Below are positions 19,571 to 28,110 of a DNA stretch of 48,356 bases, one piece after another. The notes below the pieces were generated by a model. It did not search any database, was not told where the DNA came from, and was given only the letters and a program-made list of their open reading frames with translations. The stretch is from an uncultured Desulfovibrionaceae bacterium (lineage in GTDB: Bacteria; Desulfobacterota; Desulfovibrionia; Desulfovibrionales; Desulfovibrionaceae), in contig CALUZB010000009.1 in the NCBI GenBank assembly GCA_944325195.1, positions 1 through 48,356 on the forward strand. The letters run 5' to 3'. Positions within the stretch are counted from its first letter, which is position 1. Each line of letters opens with the position of its first letter. A program made the translations under genes and the position numbers.

Positions 19571-21223
19571 ATGCTTGAATTCAACCGGGCCGGGTTCGGC
19601 TACTCCCCCCGCTTCTTTCTGGACGGGCTTTCCTTCCGCCTGCAACCGGGCGCGCGCGTGCTGTTGTGCGGCCCCAACGGCGCGGGCAAAACCACTCTGC
19701 TGCGCCTGATGGCCGGGCTGCTGCCCGTGCATTGCGGCAGTTTCGCCGGGCCGGGCCGGGCCCTGTTCTCCGGGGTGCAACCGGCCGTGTATCCACAGCT
19801 CACGCCGCGCCGCAACCTGGAATTCTGGCTCAACCTGGCCGCCCGCCTGGAGCGCCGCCCCCCCCTCCCCCCCCGGGTCATCGAGCAGGCGCTCAAAACC
19901 TTTGAGCTGGACGGGCTGGACCGGGAAAAGACGGGCAATCTCTCACGCGGCACGGCCCAGCGCCTTGAGCTGGCCAGAATCTGCCTCACCGCCGCCCACA
20001 CCGCCGCCCCTTGCCTGATTTTGCTGGACGAGCCGGAAACCGGCCTGGAAGCCCGCCACCTCGCCCGCTTCCGCCGCCACATCGCCGCCCTGCCCCGGGC
20101 GGTGGTGGTCTGGGCCGGCCACACCGCGTCCGACGCGGACACCTTGGTTCCGGCCGGGCAGACGGGGAGTGCGGCAGGGAGCGCGGACGACGCTGCCGCC
20201 CCGTCCGCTCCCCGCCCCCTGTTCACGCATCTGCTGTCACTTGCGGAAAACCCGGCCCGGCCCGGCTGGTTCCGGGCGCATCTGCGCCCCCTGTCGGACG
20301 ATGCGCAAACCAGCCGGGTGGCGGCAGAGGCGGAGACAGAGTGGGGAACGCGGGGAATGCGGGGAACGCGCAAAGAGGACGCGCCACGGCCGCGGACCGG
20401 CAAAACCGGGGGTAAAGCCGCAAAAGCCTCCGTGCTCCCGGGTCTGCTGCTCGAATTGCTCAAAAAAGACCTGCGCGAAGCCGTGAGCGGGGGAAGCTGC
20501 CTGCAGGCCGGTCTGTTGGGTCTGAGCCTGATCTTCCTGTTCGGCATGAGCGCGGGCAGTCTGCCCTTCCGGCCGGACAACGCTTTACCTGCCGCAAACG
20601 CACTGAGCACGGCAACCACCGCCCCCACCCAAGCGGCCCTGCTCTGTCTGGCCTCGCTGCTCACCGCTGCCCTGGTTCCCCCCGCCCTGTACCGGAGCGA
20701 ACGCCACTGTCTGGGCCCGCTGCTCGCCCTGGGGGTGAGCCCGGCCGCGCTCTGGCTGGGCAAGGCCCTGACCTGTTTCGCCCTGCTCCCGCTCTGTCAG
20801 GCGGCGTATCTGGCCGCGGCCCTGCTGTTTGTGGAGCCCGCGCTCCCCGCTTTTGCTGTTCCCCCTGCAATCATCTCCACTGCCGCCCCGGCTGCAAGCA
20901 CTCCGGCCCAGACTGTCCCGGCGGTTCTGGGCGGCGTCGCCCTGTTCAACTGGGGCTTAAGCTGCCTGTTTGCCCTGCTCGCCCCGTTAAATCGCGGTTA
21001 CGGCCGGGCCCTGCCCCTGCTGCTCATTCCCCTGTGCGCGCCGCTCCTGCTTAAGGGAATGGACGTGTTCCTGCAACTCTGTCTGCCGGCCGCCCCGGCC
21101 CTGCTGACAGGCCCGTCCGCCGGGCTGGGACGGGAGCTGCTGTTTCTGTGCGGATTTGATTGCCTCGCCACGGCCGCCGCTCTGTTGCTGTTCCCGTGTT
21201 TAATGGAAGGGAGCGAGCTGTGA
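19571..21223 (+). CDS. ccmAB: Fused CcmA-CcmB haem-export ABC transporter (ATPase plus permease)
   Basis: 550 residues from ATG 19571 behind AGAGGAAATCAC. Residues about 1-205 are a CcmA-type ATPase: Walker A GPNGAGKTT, signature LSRGTAQR (degenerate but with the CcmA-like QR), Walker B LILLDEPETGLE, and a switch His in WAGHTAS. A low-complexity linker of about 95 residues follows (ending near GKAAKAS), then a CcmB-type membrane domain: LLLELLKKDLREAVSGG, five or six hydrophobic helices, and LLALGVSPAALWLGKAL. CcmA and CcmB are normally separate proteins of about 200 and 220 residues; here one continuous frame encodes both. The complex with CcmC releases holo-CcmE. It lies 255 bp after ccmF and overlaps ccmC (GTGA), so the fusion does not look like a frame error. 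Confidence 0.88.
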   Translation: MLEFNRAGFGYSPRFFLDGLSFRLQPGARVLLCGPNGAGKTTLLRLMAGLLPVHCGSFAGPGRALFSGVQPAVYPQLTPRRNLEFWLNLAARLERRPPLPPRVIEQALKTFELDGLDREKTGNLSRGTAQRLELARICLTAAHTAAPCLILLDEPETGLEARHLARFRRHIAALPRAVVVWAGHTASDADTLVPAGQTGSAAGSADDAAAPSAPRPLFTHLLSLAENPARPGWFRAHLRPLSDDAQTSRVAAEAETEWGTRGMRGTRKEDAPRPRTGKTGGKAAKASVLPGLLLELLKKDLREAVSGGSCLQAGLLGLSLIFLFGMSAGSLPFRPDNALPAANALSTATTAPTQAALLCLASLLTAALVPPALYRSERHCLGPLLALGVSPAALWLGKALTCFALLPLCQAAYLAAALLFVEPALPAFAVPPAIISTAAPAASTPAQTVPAVLGGVALFNWGLSCLFALLAPLNRGYGRALPLLLIPLCAPLLLKGMDVFLQLCLPAAPALLTGPSAGLGRELLFLCGFDCLATAAALLLFPCLMEGSEL

Positions 21224-21993
21224 ACCCCAAACCCGCCTTGAAAAAACCGGCCCGCCGCGAGCCCGGCCGCCCCACTCCCAAGCAACCGCCCCGTCCGCTC
21301 ATCGCCGCGGCCCTGCTCGGACTGCTCTGCCTGCCCTGGGTGGCGCTGGGCTGGGCGCCGCCGGAAGCGCGCCTGCACCAGAGCTTCCGGATCTTCTACC
21401 TGCATCTGCCGCTGGCCTGGTGGGGGCTGTTCAGCCTGGGCGTAGCCTGTGTAAGCGGCCTGACCTGGTTGAGCCGGGGCCGGGGCGCCGACCGGGCGGA
21501 GGCCGCCGTGGAAACCGGACTGCTGTTCATGGGCCTGGCCCTGCTTACCGGCATGATCTGGGCCCGCCAAAGTTGGGGAGTGTGGTGGCGCTGGGAGCCG
21601 AAACTGTTCACCGCCCTGCTGCTCTGCCTGATGTACGCCGCGGCCCTGTTGGTCTGGAAAACCCCCCGCCCCCTGGAGCGGGAGAAGAAGCTGGGCGCGG
21701 CCCTGAACATCATCGCCTTTGTGAACGTGCCGTTCATTTTCCTCTCGGCCGCCGCGTTCAACCCGGGCGCACACCCGCCCCTCCTGGTGCTGAACGGCGC
21801 CCTGGCCCGGGAAATGCTGCCGCCCCTGCTGGCCGCGCTGCTGATTTTCGGAGTGCTGTGGTTGTGCCTGACCCGGATTCGCAGCAGTCAGATTGCCTGG
21901 CGAAACAGGCGGCGCAACCGGCCGCCCCAATGTCCGGAGCAGGCGGAAGAAGCCATGCGGGAAGCCATGCAAGGAGCCCGGGAGCATGACTGA
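21220..21993 (+). CDS. ccmC: Haem transfer protein CcmC
   Basis: 257 residues starting at GTG 21220, which overlaps the ccmAB stop. CcmC is the membrane protein that loads haem onto CcmE. It has the family order: first TM helix, a periplasmic segment with RIFYLHLPLAWW (conserved His), the WWD-type motif WARQSWGVWWRWEPKLFTALLL (Glu where many members have Asp), and the second conserved part FVNVPFIFLSAAAFNPGAHP (second haem His probably in GAHP). About six TM helices are predicted by eye. The N-terminal 30 residues are basic and Pro-rich. It overlaps ccmD by 8 bases at its end. Confidence 0.92.
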   Translation: MNPKPALKKPARREPGRPTPKQPPRPLIAAALLGLLCLPWVALGWAPPEARLHQSFRIFYLHLPLAWWGLFSLGVACVSGLTWLSRGRGADRAEAAVETGLLFMGLALLTGMIWARQSWGVWWRWEPKLFTALLLCLMYAAALLVWKTPRPLEREKKLGAALNIIAFVNVPFIFLSAAAFNPGAHPPLLVLNGALAREMLPPLLAALLIFGVLWLCLTRIRSSQIAWRNRRRNRPPQCPEQAEEAMREAMQGAREHD

Positions 21994-22186
21994 AACAACT
22001 GCTCTGGGTCTGGCTTTCGGGGCGGTTTATGCCGGGCTGGCCGCCTACGCCCTGTTCCTGTTCCGGGCCGGGCGCGACAGAGTCGCCGCCGGGGAAGAGG
22101 ACGTCGGGAGAGGGGACGGCGCCGACAGGACAGACGGCAACGGCAATCGTGAAGCTGACCGCACCGACAATACTCTCCATGGGTAA
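21986..22186 (+). CDS. ccmD: Small membrane protein CcmD-like
   Basis: 66 residues from ATG 21986, overlapping the end of ccmC by 8 bases. It has one TM helix (LGLAFGAVYAGLAAYALFLFRAG) followed by a charged, Asp/Gly/Arg-rich tail. CcmD proteins are small, single-span, poorly conserved, and sit after ccmC, where they help release holo-CcmE from CcmABC. Position, size and topology support the call; sequence alone would not. It is the last gene of the ccm cluster in the window. Confidence 0.7.
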   Translation: MTETTALGLAFGAVYAGLAAYALFLFRAGRDRVAAGEEDVGRGDGADRTDGNGNREADRTDNTLHG

Positions 22187-22512
22187 ACTCCGCGGAAAGC
22201 CGATAAACTGCTTGCCTTTCCCGCCCGCTCATTTTAAGGTTCCAGCCCGCGGTCGGTCGGCAAACGCGCCGCCGCCCCCTATCCGGGTGCTTGCGCCCGC
22301 GGCCCGGATCTCAAACCGGAGAGGAATTCTGATGTTTCGATCCGCAGTCGCCCCAACCGCCGCCCGCCTCTCGCCGCAGACAGACAGGGGGCGTGCGGAT
22401 TGCCGCTCGCCCTTGGGGAGAGGTTACGGAAAAGGGTATTATCGGCTCAACGTTCTGTCAAATCATCTTTTCCCCCTGAAGGGGAAAGCTTCAAACTGCA
22501 AAGGAATTTCTG
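22187..22512. other. Gap before the PP-loop gene, with duplicated leader sequence
   Basis: 326 bp. Two similar initiation-type sequences occur here: CAAACCGGAGAGGAATTCTG before ATG 22332, and CAAACTGCAAAGGAATTTC before the PP-loop start. The first leads into a 65-codon frame (22332-22529) of poor coding quality that runs over the start of the real gene, so I do not call it. Confidence 0.45.
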
Positions 22513-23703
22513 ATGAACAGACAATATGACGGACTGGCCCTGTTTTCAGGCGGTCTGGACGGTCTTCTGGCAATCAAGGTGCTGGAAGAACAGGGGTTGA
22601 AAATCAAGCCTGTGCATTTCTATTCTCCGTTTTTCGGGCACCCGCGTAACCGGGCTTACTGGCGGCGCATTTACGGTCTGGATGTGGAGATGATCGACAT
22701 CGGCCGGGAATTTGCCGACATGCTGGCCCGCGGCCCGGTTTACGGAGTGGGCAAGGCGCTGAACCCCTGTGTGGACTGCAAAATTCTGCTGCTGAAACGG
22801 GCCCGCGAGCTGATGGACACTTATGGAGCCGAATTTCTGGCCACCGGCGAAGTGGTGGGCCAGCGCCCCATGTCGCAGCGGCGCGATACCCTGAACGTGA
22901 TCAGCCGCGACGCCCGCATTCGCGACGTGCTGTTGCGGCCGCTTTCAGCCCTGTGCCTGAACCCCACCCCGGTGGAAGAAAGCGGGCTGGTTGACCGCAG
23001 TCGCCTCTTGGGCATCTGGGGGCGCGGGCGCAAAGAACAGTTTGCGCTGGCGGAAAAATACGGCATTACGCTCATTCCCACTCCCGCCGGCGGCTGTCTG
23101 CTTACTCAAAAGGAAAACGCCGCCCGTTACTGGCCTTTACTCCACTGCCTGAAGCAGCCCGATCCCGCTCATTTTCATCTGGCCAACGTGGGGCGGCAGT
23201 TCCGGCACGGCGCTTTCTGGCTGGTAATCGGCCGCAATGAGCGCGACAACACCCGCCTGGAAGAGCTGGCCCGGCCGGGTGATTTCCTGCTCCGCCTCTT
23301 CCGCTTCCCGGGGCCGCTGGCCCTGGCCCGCAACCTGAGCGATGCGCCCTGGCCCGACGAACTGCTGCGGGCCGCGGCGGTGTTGCTGGGCTCGTTCTCC
23401 CCCCGGGCGGTTAAGGTGGAAAGAGAGGTGGAAGCGCTGATTCAGGCGGTGGAAGAGCCCGGCGGAGCAGCGGCGGGCGCGGCGCCGGACGGCGGAGCAG
23501 CGGACGCTGGGACAGACAGCCCAAAAGCAGACGCAGCAACCGCAGAGCACAGCAAGACGGTGGCTTGGGAGCAGGCCGCGGTGCGGCGGGTGCTGATCCG
23601 GCCCGGCCGAGATACCGTATGGCGGGAAACAAGCTGGGACGAAGCGGGCCCGCAAATCAAAGCCCGCTACAAACTTCCGGACAAGCAGAGCGCCGGAGCC
23701 TGA
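22513..23703 (+). CDS. PP-loop ATPase with NFACT-R_2 RNA-binding domain (ThiI/MnmA-like)
   Basis: 396 residues from ATG 22513, with AAAGGAATTTCTG before it. The N-terminal PP-loop is LFSGGLDGLLAI (SGGxD form), the adenylating fold used by ThiI and MnmA in tRNA thiolation. Two Cys-containing motifs follow, NPCVDCK (around residue 90) and PAGGCLLT, candidates for sulphur handling or metal binding. The C-terminal half (from HLANVGRQFRHGAFWLVIGRNERDN through FPGPLALARNL) matches the NFACT-R_2 RNA-binding domain seen fused to such PP-loops. The likely role is tRNA 2- or 4-thiolation; the exact base is unknown. An Ala/Gly-rich insert lies near residues 315-350. It follows the ccm cluster after a 326-bp gap, so it is probably a separate unit. 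Confidence 0.82.
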   Translation: MNRQYDGLALFSGGLDGLLAIKVLEEQGLKIKPVHFYSPFFGHPRNRAYWRRIYGLDVEMIDIGREFADMLARGPVYGVGKALNPCVDCKILLLKRARELMDTYGAEFLATGEVVGQRPMSQRRDTLNVISRDARIRDVLLRPLSALCLNPTPVEESGLVDRSRLLGIWGRGRKEQFALAEKYGITLIPTPAGGCLLTQKENAARYWPLLHCLKQPDPAHFHLANVGRQFRHGAFWLVIGRNERDNTRLEELARPGDFLLRLFRFPGPLALARNLSDAPWPDELLRAAAVLLGSFSPRAVKVEREVEALIQAVEEPGGAAAGAAPDGGAADAGTDSPKADAATAEHSKTVAWEQAAVRRVLIRPGRDTVWRETSWDEAGPQIKARYKLPDKQSAGA

Positions 23704-23742
23704 AAAGGCCCGAACGCCCGGCTTAAGGCCCGACAATCGCGC

Positions 23743-24309
23743 TCAGCGCCGCCAGGCGCGCCGGAAGTGGAAGAAAGCGAAAATTGCCGCCAGCAGCAAC
23801 AGCGCGCCGATGACAATGCGCGCGTATCCGGCAAAGGTGTGCAGAATTTCCGCCAGCAGCATCCCGAACAGATAGCCGCCCCAGGCAAAGGACGTGGCCC
23901 AAACGGCCGCGCCGATGATGTTCAGAATGACAAACTTCTTGTAGTTCACCCCGCTGATGCCCATCATCACCGGGGTGACGTTGCGCAGGCCGTAGAGGAA
24001 GCGGAAGCCCAAAATCAGCAGTGTTTCGTGCTTTTCCAGAATTCGGGTCACCTTGGCCGCCGCCCATTTCATGCGCGGCTTGGTTTCCAGAAAGGGCTTG
24101 CCCTTTTTGCGGCCGATCAGGAACATCAGTTGATCGCTTACGCAACTGCCGCAAAAGGCGCAAACCGCAATCAGGGGCAGGTTGAGCAGGCCCTCATGTG
24201 CAAGGTAACCGGCAACCAGCACAATGGTTTCCCCTTCCAGAAAGGTGCCGATGAGAATGGCGATGTAGCCGTAATTCTGTACAAGTTCTAAGAGAAGATC
24301 AGTATTCAT
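23743..24309 (-). CDS. DedA family membrane protein
   Basis: 188 residues from ATG 24309; the open frame runs further upstream, but MNTDLLLELVQNYGY is the usual DedA start. Four to six hydrophobic helices are visible. The DedA marks are GTFLEGETIVLVAGYLA (acidic residues in the re-entrant loop), the central GRKKGKPFLE, RFLYGLRNVTPVMMGISGV (conserved Arg and Gly-Leu-Arg), and the C-terminal LAEILHTF. Several DedA proteins have been implicated in lipid-carrier or phospholipid transport and in tolerance of alkaline pH or cationic compounds; which applies here cannot be told. It is convergent with the PP-loop gene, 39 bp away. No clear ribosome-binding site was seen. Confidence 0.88.
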   Translation of the reverse strand: MNTDLLLELVQNYGYIAILIGTFLEGETIVLVAGYLAHEGLLNLPLIAVCAFCGSCVSDQLMFLIGRKKGKPFLETKPRMKWAAAKVTRILEKHETLLILGFRFLYGLRNVTPVMMGISGVNYKKFVILNIIGAAVWATSFAWGGYLFGMLLAEILHTFAGYARIVIGALLLLAAIFAFFHFRRAWRR

Positions 24310-24830
24310 TAACCCACAGTGATAAAAAGTCTTAAGGCACAGGCATGAGGAGCCGGCAGCGGCCGCCTGCAATCCTGATTGAGCCGGGCCGGTATTTGCC
24401 CGGGAAATTCCACTCTAACCAGAGTTTGCAATCAAAGCAATGACTTCCGGCAAATAAATTACCGGCCGACGCGCGCCCCCCTCCCTGTTGCAAAATCGCC
24501 GCTTTACACCCGGCCCGGAGCCCGCCCGGGAATAATCCGGCATTGCCATTGCCGATAGGTTATGCTTAAATGGACTTTCTTTGAGAGCCGGAACTCAAAC
24601 CGACGGCGCTTTCCGCCCGGTGCAAAGGCCTGATTTCCGGCCCGTCCCCGCCCGCGCCGGGCCGGGGCAACGTCTCAAGGCAACGGCGTTTCCGCCCGGG
24701 CTGAAGGCATGAAATTTGCATCATTTTAATGCTGATCAGGCGTACCGGGCGCTTTTTCGGCCCGCCGGGCCTTAAGCCGGCGGAAAGCTCTCAACAGGGA
24801 TATAAGCTCCGACTATATGGATGAAGATAC
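24310..24830. other. Divergent intergenic region upstream of the TPR/zinc-knuckle gene
   Basis: About 520 bp between the divergent dedA and 24831 genes. It is mixed in composition, with AT-richer patches (24400-24470 and 24545-24590). The only supported signal is the sigma-54-like sequence at 24705-24720. No RNA or gene is seen. Confidence 0.45.
24705..24720 (+). promoter_or_regulatory. Possible sigma-54 promoter
   Basis: AGGCATGAAATTTGCA has GG (24706-24707) and GC (24718-24719) separated by exactly 10 bases, with TTGCA intact. It differs from TGGCACG-N4-TTGCW at the first T and at the C of CACG. It lies 110 bp upstream of the 24831 gene. Confidence 0.4.
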
Positions 24831-27644
24831 ATGGCGAAATTAATTGATTTGATTGAAAAGGCCCTCCCCAAAGACCTTGCCCTTTCCCGGGAAGGGCCGG
24901 GCATTGCCGCGTGGGTAAGCTGGGCCGACGAGCTTGACCATTCCGTTGAGCAGGCGTTTCAGGATTACGGCGGCACGCCGGTTGTGCGGGAACACAGCAG
25001 CGGCGTGTGGTTTTTCTTTTCCACCGAGGTGTTTCTGGCGGTTGCCCGCAGTCTGCTTTGGGCGAAAATGCACAAATTCGATGTTTCCATTGTGCTGCTG
25101 CCGGCGAAAATATACATTTCCGAAACCGGCCGCCGCGGCATCAGCCTGGACGAGAGCTTCTTAACGCAGAGCGAGCCGCCCCATGACGGGTTCAATATCC
25201 GGGTGCATCCCACTATCGAGGCCATGGGCCAGGGCATTCCCGGCCTGGTTTTCGAGGCCGCTCCCACCCCCCCCGGTCTGGTCAAGGCAAACTGGTTCAG
25301 CATGTTTGCCGACTCGCGCCTGTCTTACCGCACCAATTTCGGCTGGTACTGCATCTTAAAGCCCTTGGGCAACCCCCTGGAAAAGAGCTTCCAGGTAGGT
25401 TGGCGCGACTTTTTCTCCGAGCTGGAAACCATTCTGCACCGCCAGAAGCTGCGCTATACCATTAACAACAACTTCCTGATGTTTCCCATTGAAACCCTGC
25501 CCAAACTGCAGGACTGGCTGCGCGATCAGTTCGCTTTGGTCAAACATCTGAAAAAGGAAAAACCCGAGCACTACTGGCCGTTTGTAGAGGCGATAGTGGA
25601 GAAAAAGGGCCAGGTGTTCAGTAATGACCTCCCCAACCGGGTGGGCCTGGACTGGGATCAGCTCATGCCCGATTTCCCGCACATGACGTTCCGCAACGCC
25701 TATCTGCTTGGCGACGACTTCCTCATGCACGACGTGCGCTTTGAAACGGCCGCTCACAGCCTTGACGACTGGTGCAACGTGAGCCTGATTAATGAAGAGT
25801 CGGACAACGCCGGTTTTCTGCCCGCGATCATTCCGGTAAGCCTGGTCAGCGGCCGGAACCAGCCCTGCTTTTACTGCGGTATGCGCAATCACCAGGCGGT
25901 GCAATGCCCGTCGCGGCAGCTCAAAAACTGGTCGCCCCACCTCTGGAGCCCGGTGGCTCTGATGAATTTCGACACAATCAACGCGGGCCTGAGGAAAATA
26001 GACGCTGTTTTAGGCGCGGAAGGGCCGCAAAGCATGCACGCGCTGCTGGAAGACAAGCCGGAAGTGGAAAATCAGCTTCTCAGGGCCATATTCGATATCA
26101 ACACCCCTTTTCAGCTTCACAATCTGCCGCGGGTGTGGCTGTCGCGCTCAAAAGACTGGCCGGGAGACGACTCCAAGGGCATGGGCCAGAAGGAATCGCA
26201 CCCGGTCTGGGCCTTTCTGGAGAAAATCCCCGAGGGCGACCCCATTCCCCTGGAAAAAGAGCTGCAAAGCATTCTCACCCACCACCCGCGCGACTGGCGC
26301 CTGGTTGCCCTGAACGGCTTTCTGGCGGTGGAGCGCAACGATCTCAACCGCGCCGCCCAGTTGTGGAAAGAAGCCGAGTTGATGACCCATGCCAACGTGC
26401 ACATCGCCTTCATCAAATATCTGCAGGCCCGTATTCTGGAAATCCAGGGCAAATACGAATACGCCGGTGCGGCTTACGGCGAAGTGGCCGCCATCTGCCC
26501 CAACTGGCTTGAACCCAAATACCGGCAAGTGGTGTGCCGGGTGAAAATGGGCTTTGCCGAACAAAGCGTGCCCAATCTGCTGAAAATCATTGAAAGTGAC
26601 CCCAACTTTTTCAATCGCGCCCTGCTTGACCCGGAAATGGAGCGCGGCCACATTCAGATGCAAAGTTCGCTTTACGCGCCCTGGACAATTGCCGAAGACC
26701 GGATTCCGGGCGAGTTGTCCGAGCTTGAGCGCATGAAGCAGGACCTGTCGGTGTGGTTCTCCGGGGAAGAAGACTTCCGCGAGAAGATCACCAAAAAGAT
26801 CGACGCGGCCCTGGCCCTGGCCGGGGTGGCCAATTATGTGCCCTATCAGCGCATTATCCGGCAGAAGCTCTCCCTGATGAACGAAAAGCAGGAGCAGATC
26901 ACTATTGAAACGCGCAAGCTGCGCAACCGCCTGATCATCTATAAACAACGCCTGATGCGGGTGCAGGACGAGGCCGCCTGGTTCCCCTTCCCCCGCCTGA
27001 TCAGCCAGTTCGCCAAGGTGTTCAACTCCGTGGCCAACAGCACGGCCTGGGCCCTGAAAGCCAACCTGTACAACTCCGAAAACTTCAAGAAGGCCATGCG
27101 CATTGCCGACAGAGAAGAAGAGCGGGTGAAAAAGCTGGAAAGCCAGATCAAGTTCCTGAAAATCGTGCGCGACTCCACCCTGTTTGTGGTGACTATGGGC
27201 AAACTCCTGATCTGGCTGGAATTGTTCGTGATGCTGCTGGTGTTTGCCGGGGTGCCCATTCTGCTCTACTATTCCAATAAGCTGGACTTTAATTTAACCG
27301 CCGGGCTGCCGTTTTCCGAACAATGGCAGATTCAGAAGATCCTGGTGGTGACCTTCAGCATCTGCGCCCTGTTGCTGGCCGCATTGCGCACTGCCAGTGT
27401 ATTCGATAAAAAGCGGGAAAAGCTGCTGAAAAAGGGAAAAGAGAGCATGATGAAACGCAAAAAAACAGAAAAAGCACCGGATTTTGTGGAGGATTTCGGG
27501 GAAGACGATTCCGGGAAAGACAGTTCCCGAAAAACCGGCTCCGGAAAAACCGGCTCCGGGAAAGCAGGCTCCGCCGGAAAGGCGGTTTCCGGGAAAGTTG
27601 GAGCCCGCCCGGCGCCGGGCCGTGGAAAAACCGCCAAAGCCTGA
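24831..27644 (+). CDS. Large TPR-type membrane protein with a CCHC zinc knuckle
   Basis: 937 residues, function not recognised. Residues 1-340 form an alpha/beta part of unknown family (VSWADELDHSVEQAFQ, SGVWFFFSTEVFLAVARSLLWAKMHKFD). Residues 346-359 are C-x2-C-x4-H-x4-C (CFYCGMRNHQAVQC), the exact spacing of the retroviral-type zinc knuckle. Residues about 460-600 have TPR-like helices (DWRLVALNGFLAVERNDLNRAAQLWKEAE and the following pair). A coiled coil follows (about 680-780), then two TM helices (about 793-817 and 834-855). The tail is basic, containing TGSGK/AGSAGK-like repeats. Upstream AAGATAC is a weak ribosome-binding site. A sigma-54-like sequence lies upstream. Desulfovibrio relatives probably carry it as a hypothetical protein; I cannot name a function. 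Confidence 0.75.
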   Translation: MAKLIDLIEKALPKDLALSREGPGIAAWVSWADELDHSVEQAFQDYGGTPVVREHSSGVWFFFSTEVFLAVARSLLWAKMHKFDVSIVLLPAKIYISETGRRGISLDESFLTQSEPPHDGFNIRVHPTIEAMGQGIPGLVFEAAPTPPGLVKANWFSMFADSRLSYRTNFGWYCILKPLGNPLEKSFQVGWRDFFSELETILHRQKLRYTINNNFLMFPIETLPKLQDWLRDQFALVKHLKKEKPEHYWPFVEAIVEKKGQVFSNDLPNRVGLDWDQLMPDFPHMTFRNAYLLGDDFLMHDVRFETAAHSLDDWCNVSLINEESDNAGFLPAIIPVSLVSGRNQPCFYCGMRNHQAVQCPSRQLKNWSPHLWSPVALMNFDTINAGLRKIDAVLGAEGPQSMHALLEDKPEVENQLLRAIFDINTPFQLHNLPRVWLSRSKDWPGDDSKGMGQKESHPVWAFLEKIPEGDPIPLEKELQSILTHHPRDWRLVALNGFLAVERNDLNRAAQLWKEAELMTHANVHIAFIKYLQARILEIQGKYEYAGAAYGEVAAICPNWLEPKYRQVVCRVKMGFAEQSVPNLLKIIESDPNFFNRALLDPEMERGHIQMQSSLYAPWTIAEDRIPGELSELERMKQDLSVWFSGEEDFREKITKKIDAALALAGVANYVPYQRIIRQKLSLMNEKQEQITIETRKLRNRLIIYKQRLMRVQDEAAWFPFPRLISQFAKVFNSVANSTAWALKANLYNSENFKKAMRIADREEERVKKLESQIKFLKIVRDSTLFVVTMGKLLIWLELFVMLLVFAGVPILLYYSNKLDFNLTAGLPFSEQWQIQKILVVTFSICALLLAALRTASVFDKKREKLLKKGKESMMKRKKTEKAPDFVEDFGEDDSGKDSSRKTGSGKTGSGKAGSAGKAVSGKVGARPAPGRGKTAKA

Positions 27645-28053
27645 TATTGCAGACAGTTCCCGCCGGCCCGGCCGACGCGGATTGCGGCTTGCCTCTTTCC
27701 GCCCCGGGGTTGGGGGCGGGCGGCTCCAAAGCCCGCTTTCCCGGCAAGCCCCTTGAGCGGTTGGACCGGTCATCTGTGCAGTCGTCCACCCGCTTCCCAT
27801 GCCTCTGGCACTCAAATTGCTTTATCATCAACACCGGCAAACCATGCCGGTTACAGGGCAAAATTTGCCGCCCCCTGCTTAAGCCGGTTGCAGGTTTAAC
27901 CGGACAGAGCGGAAATTTCGCCCCGGAAGATTTGAAACGCCTGCGGCGGCATTGAAGCGCACAGAGATTGCGCTTCGGCCTTGCGCGGCGGGCGTCCCCC
28001 GGCGGACGCCCGGGCATTTCCCACCTGAAATGCTCTAAATCCGGAGGTTTCCC
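27645..28053. other. Intergenic region with a sigma-54 promoter
   Basis: About 410 bp. A GC-rich stretch with a GGCGTCCCCCGGCGGACGCC-type stem (about 27986-28012) lies before the GGAGG of the next gene. The strongest signal is the promoter-like sequence at 27806-27821. Confidence 0.5.
27806..27821 (+). promoter_or_regulatory. Strong match to a sigma-54 (-24/-12) promoter
   Basis: TGGCACTCAAATTGCT fits TGGCACG-N4-TTGCW at every position except the G, with GG (27807-27808) and GC (27819-27820) exactly 10 bases apart. It lies 248 bp upstream of the GTG at 28054. A TTTATCA stretch follows. Confidence 0.65.
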
Positions 28054-28110
28054 GTGAACAGCAATTCGATCAGCCTGAACAACCCCAACCCGGCTTTTGC
28101 CGTCCATACC
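28054..28110 (+). other. Probable true N-terminus of the next gene, in a different frame
   Basis: GTG 28054 follows GGAGGTTTCCC, a strong ribosome-binding site. It reads MNSNSISLNNPNPAFAVHTG before the frame turns Arg-rich and ends at 28236. The long downstream frame is +1 to it and has only a TTG (28097) without a ribosome-binding site. The simplest reading is one gene with a +1 shift around the C and T runs at 28080-28100. Confidence 0.55.

Noticed and set aside
22332..22529. 65-codon gene with a good ribosome-binding-like leader
   Set aside because: Poor coding quality; it runs across the start of the PP-loop gene and seems to be a duplicated leader.
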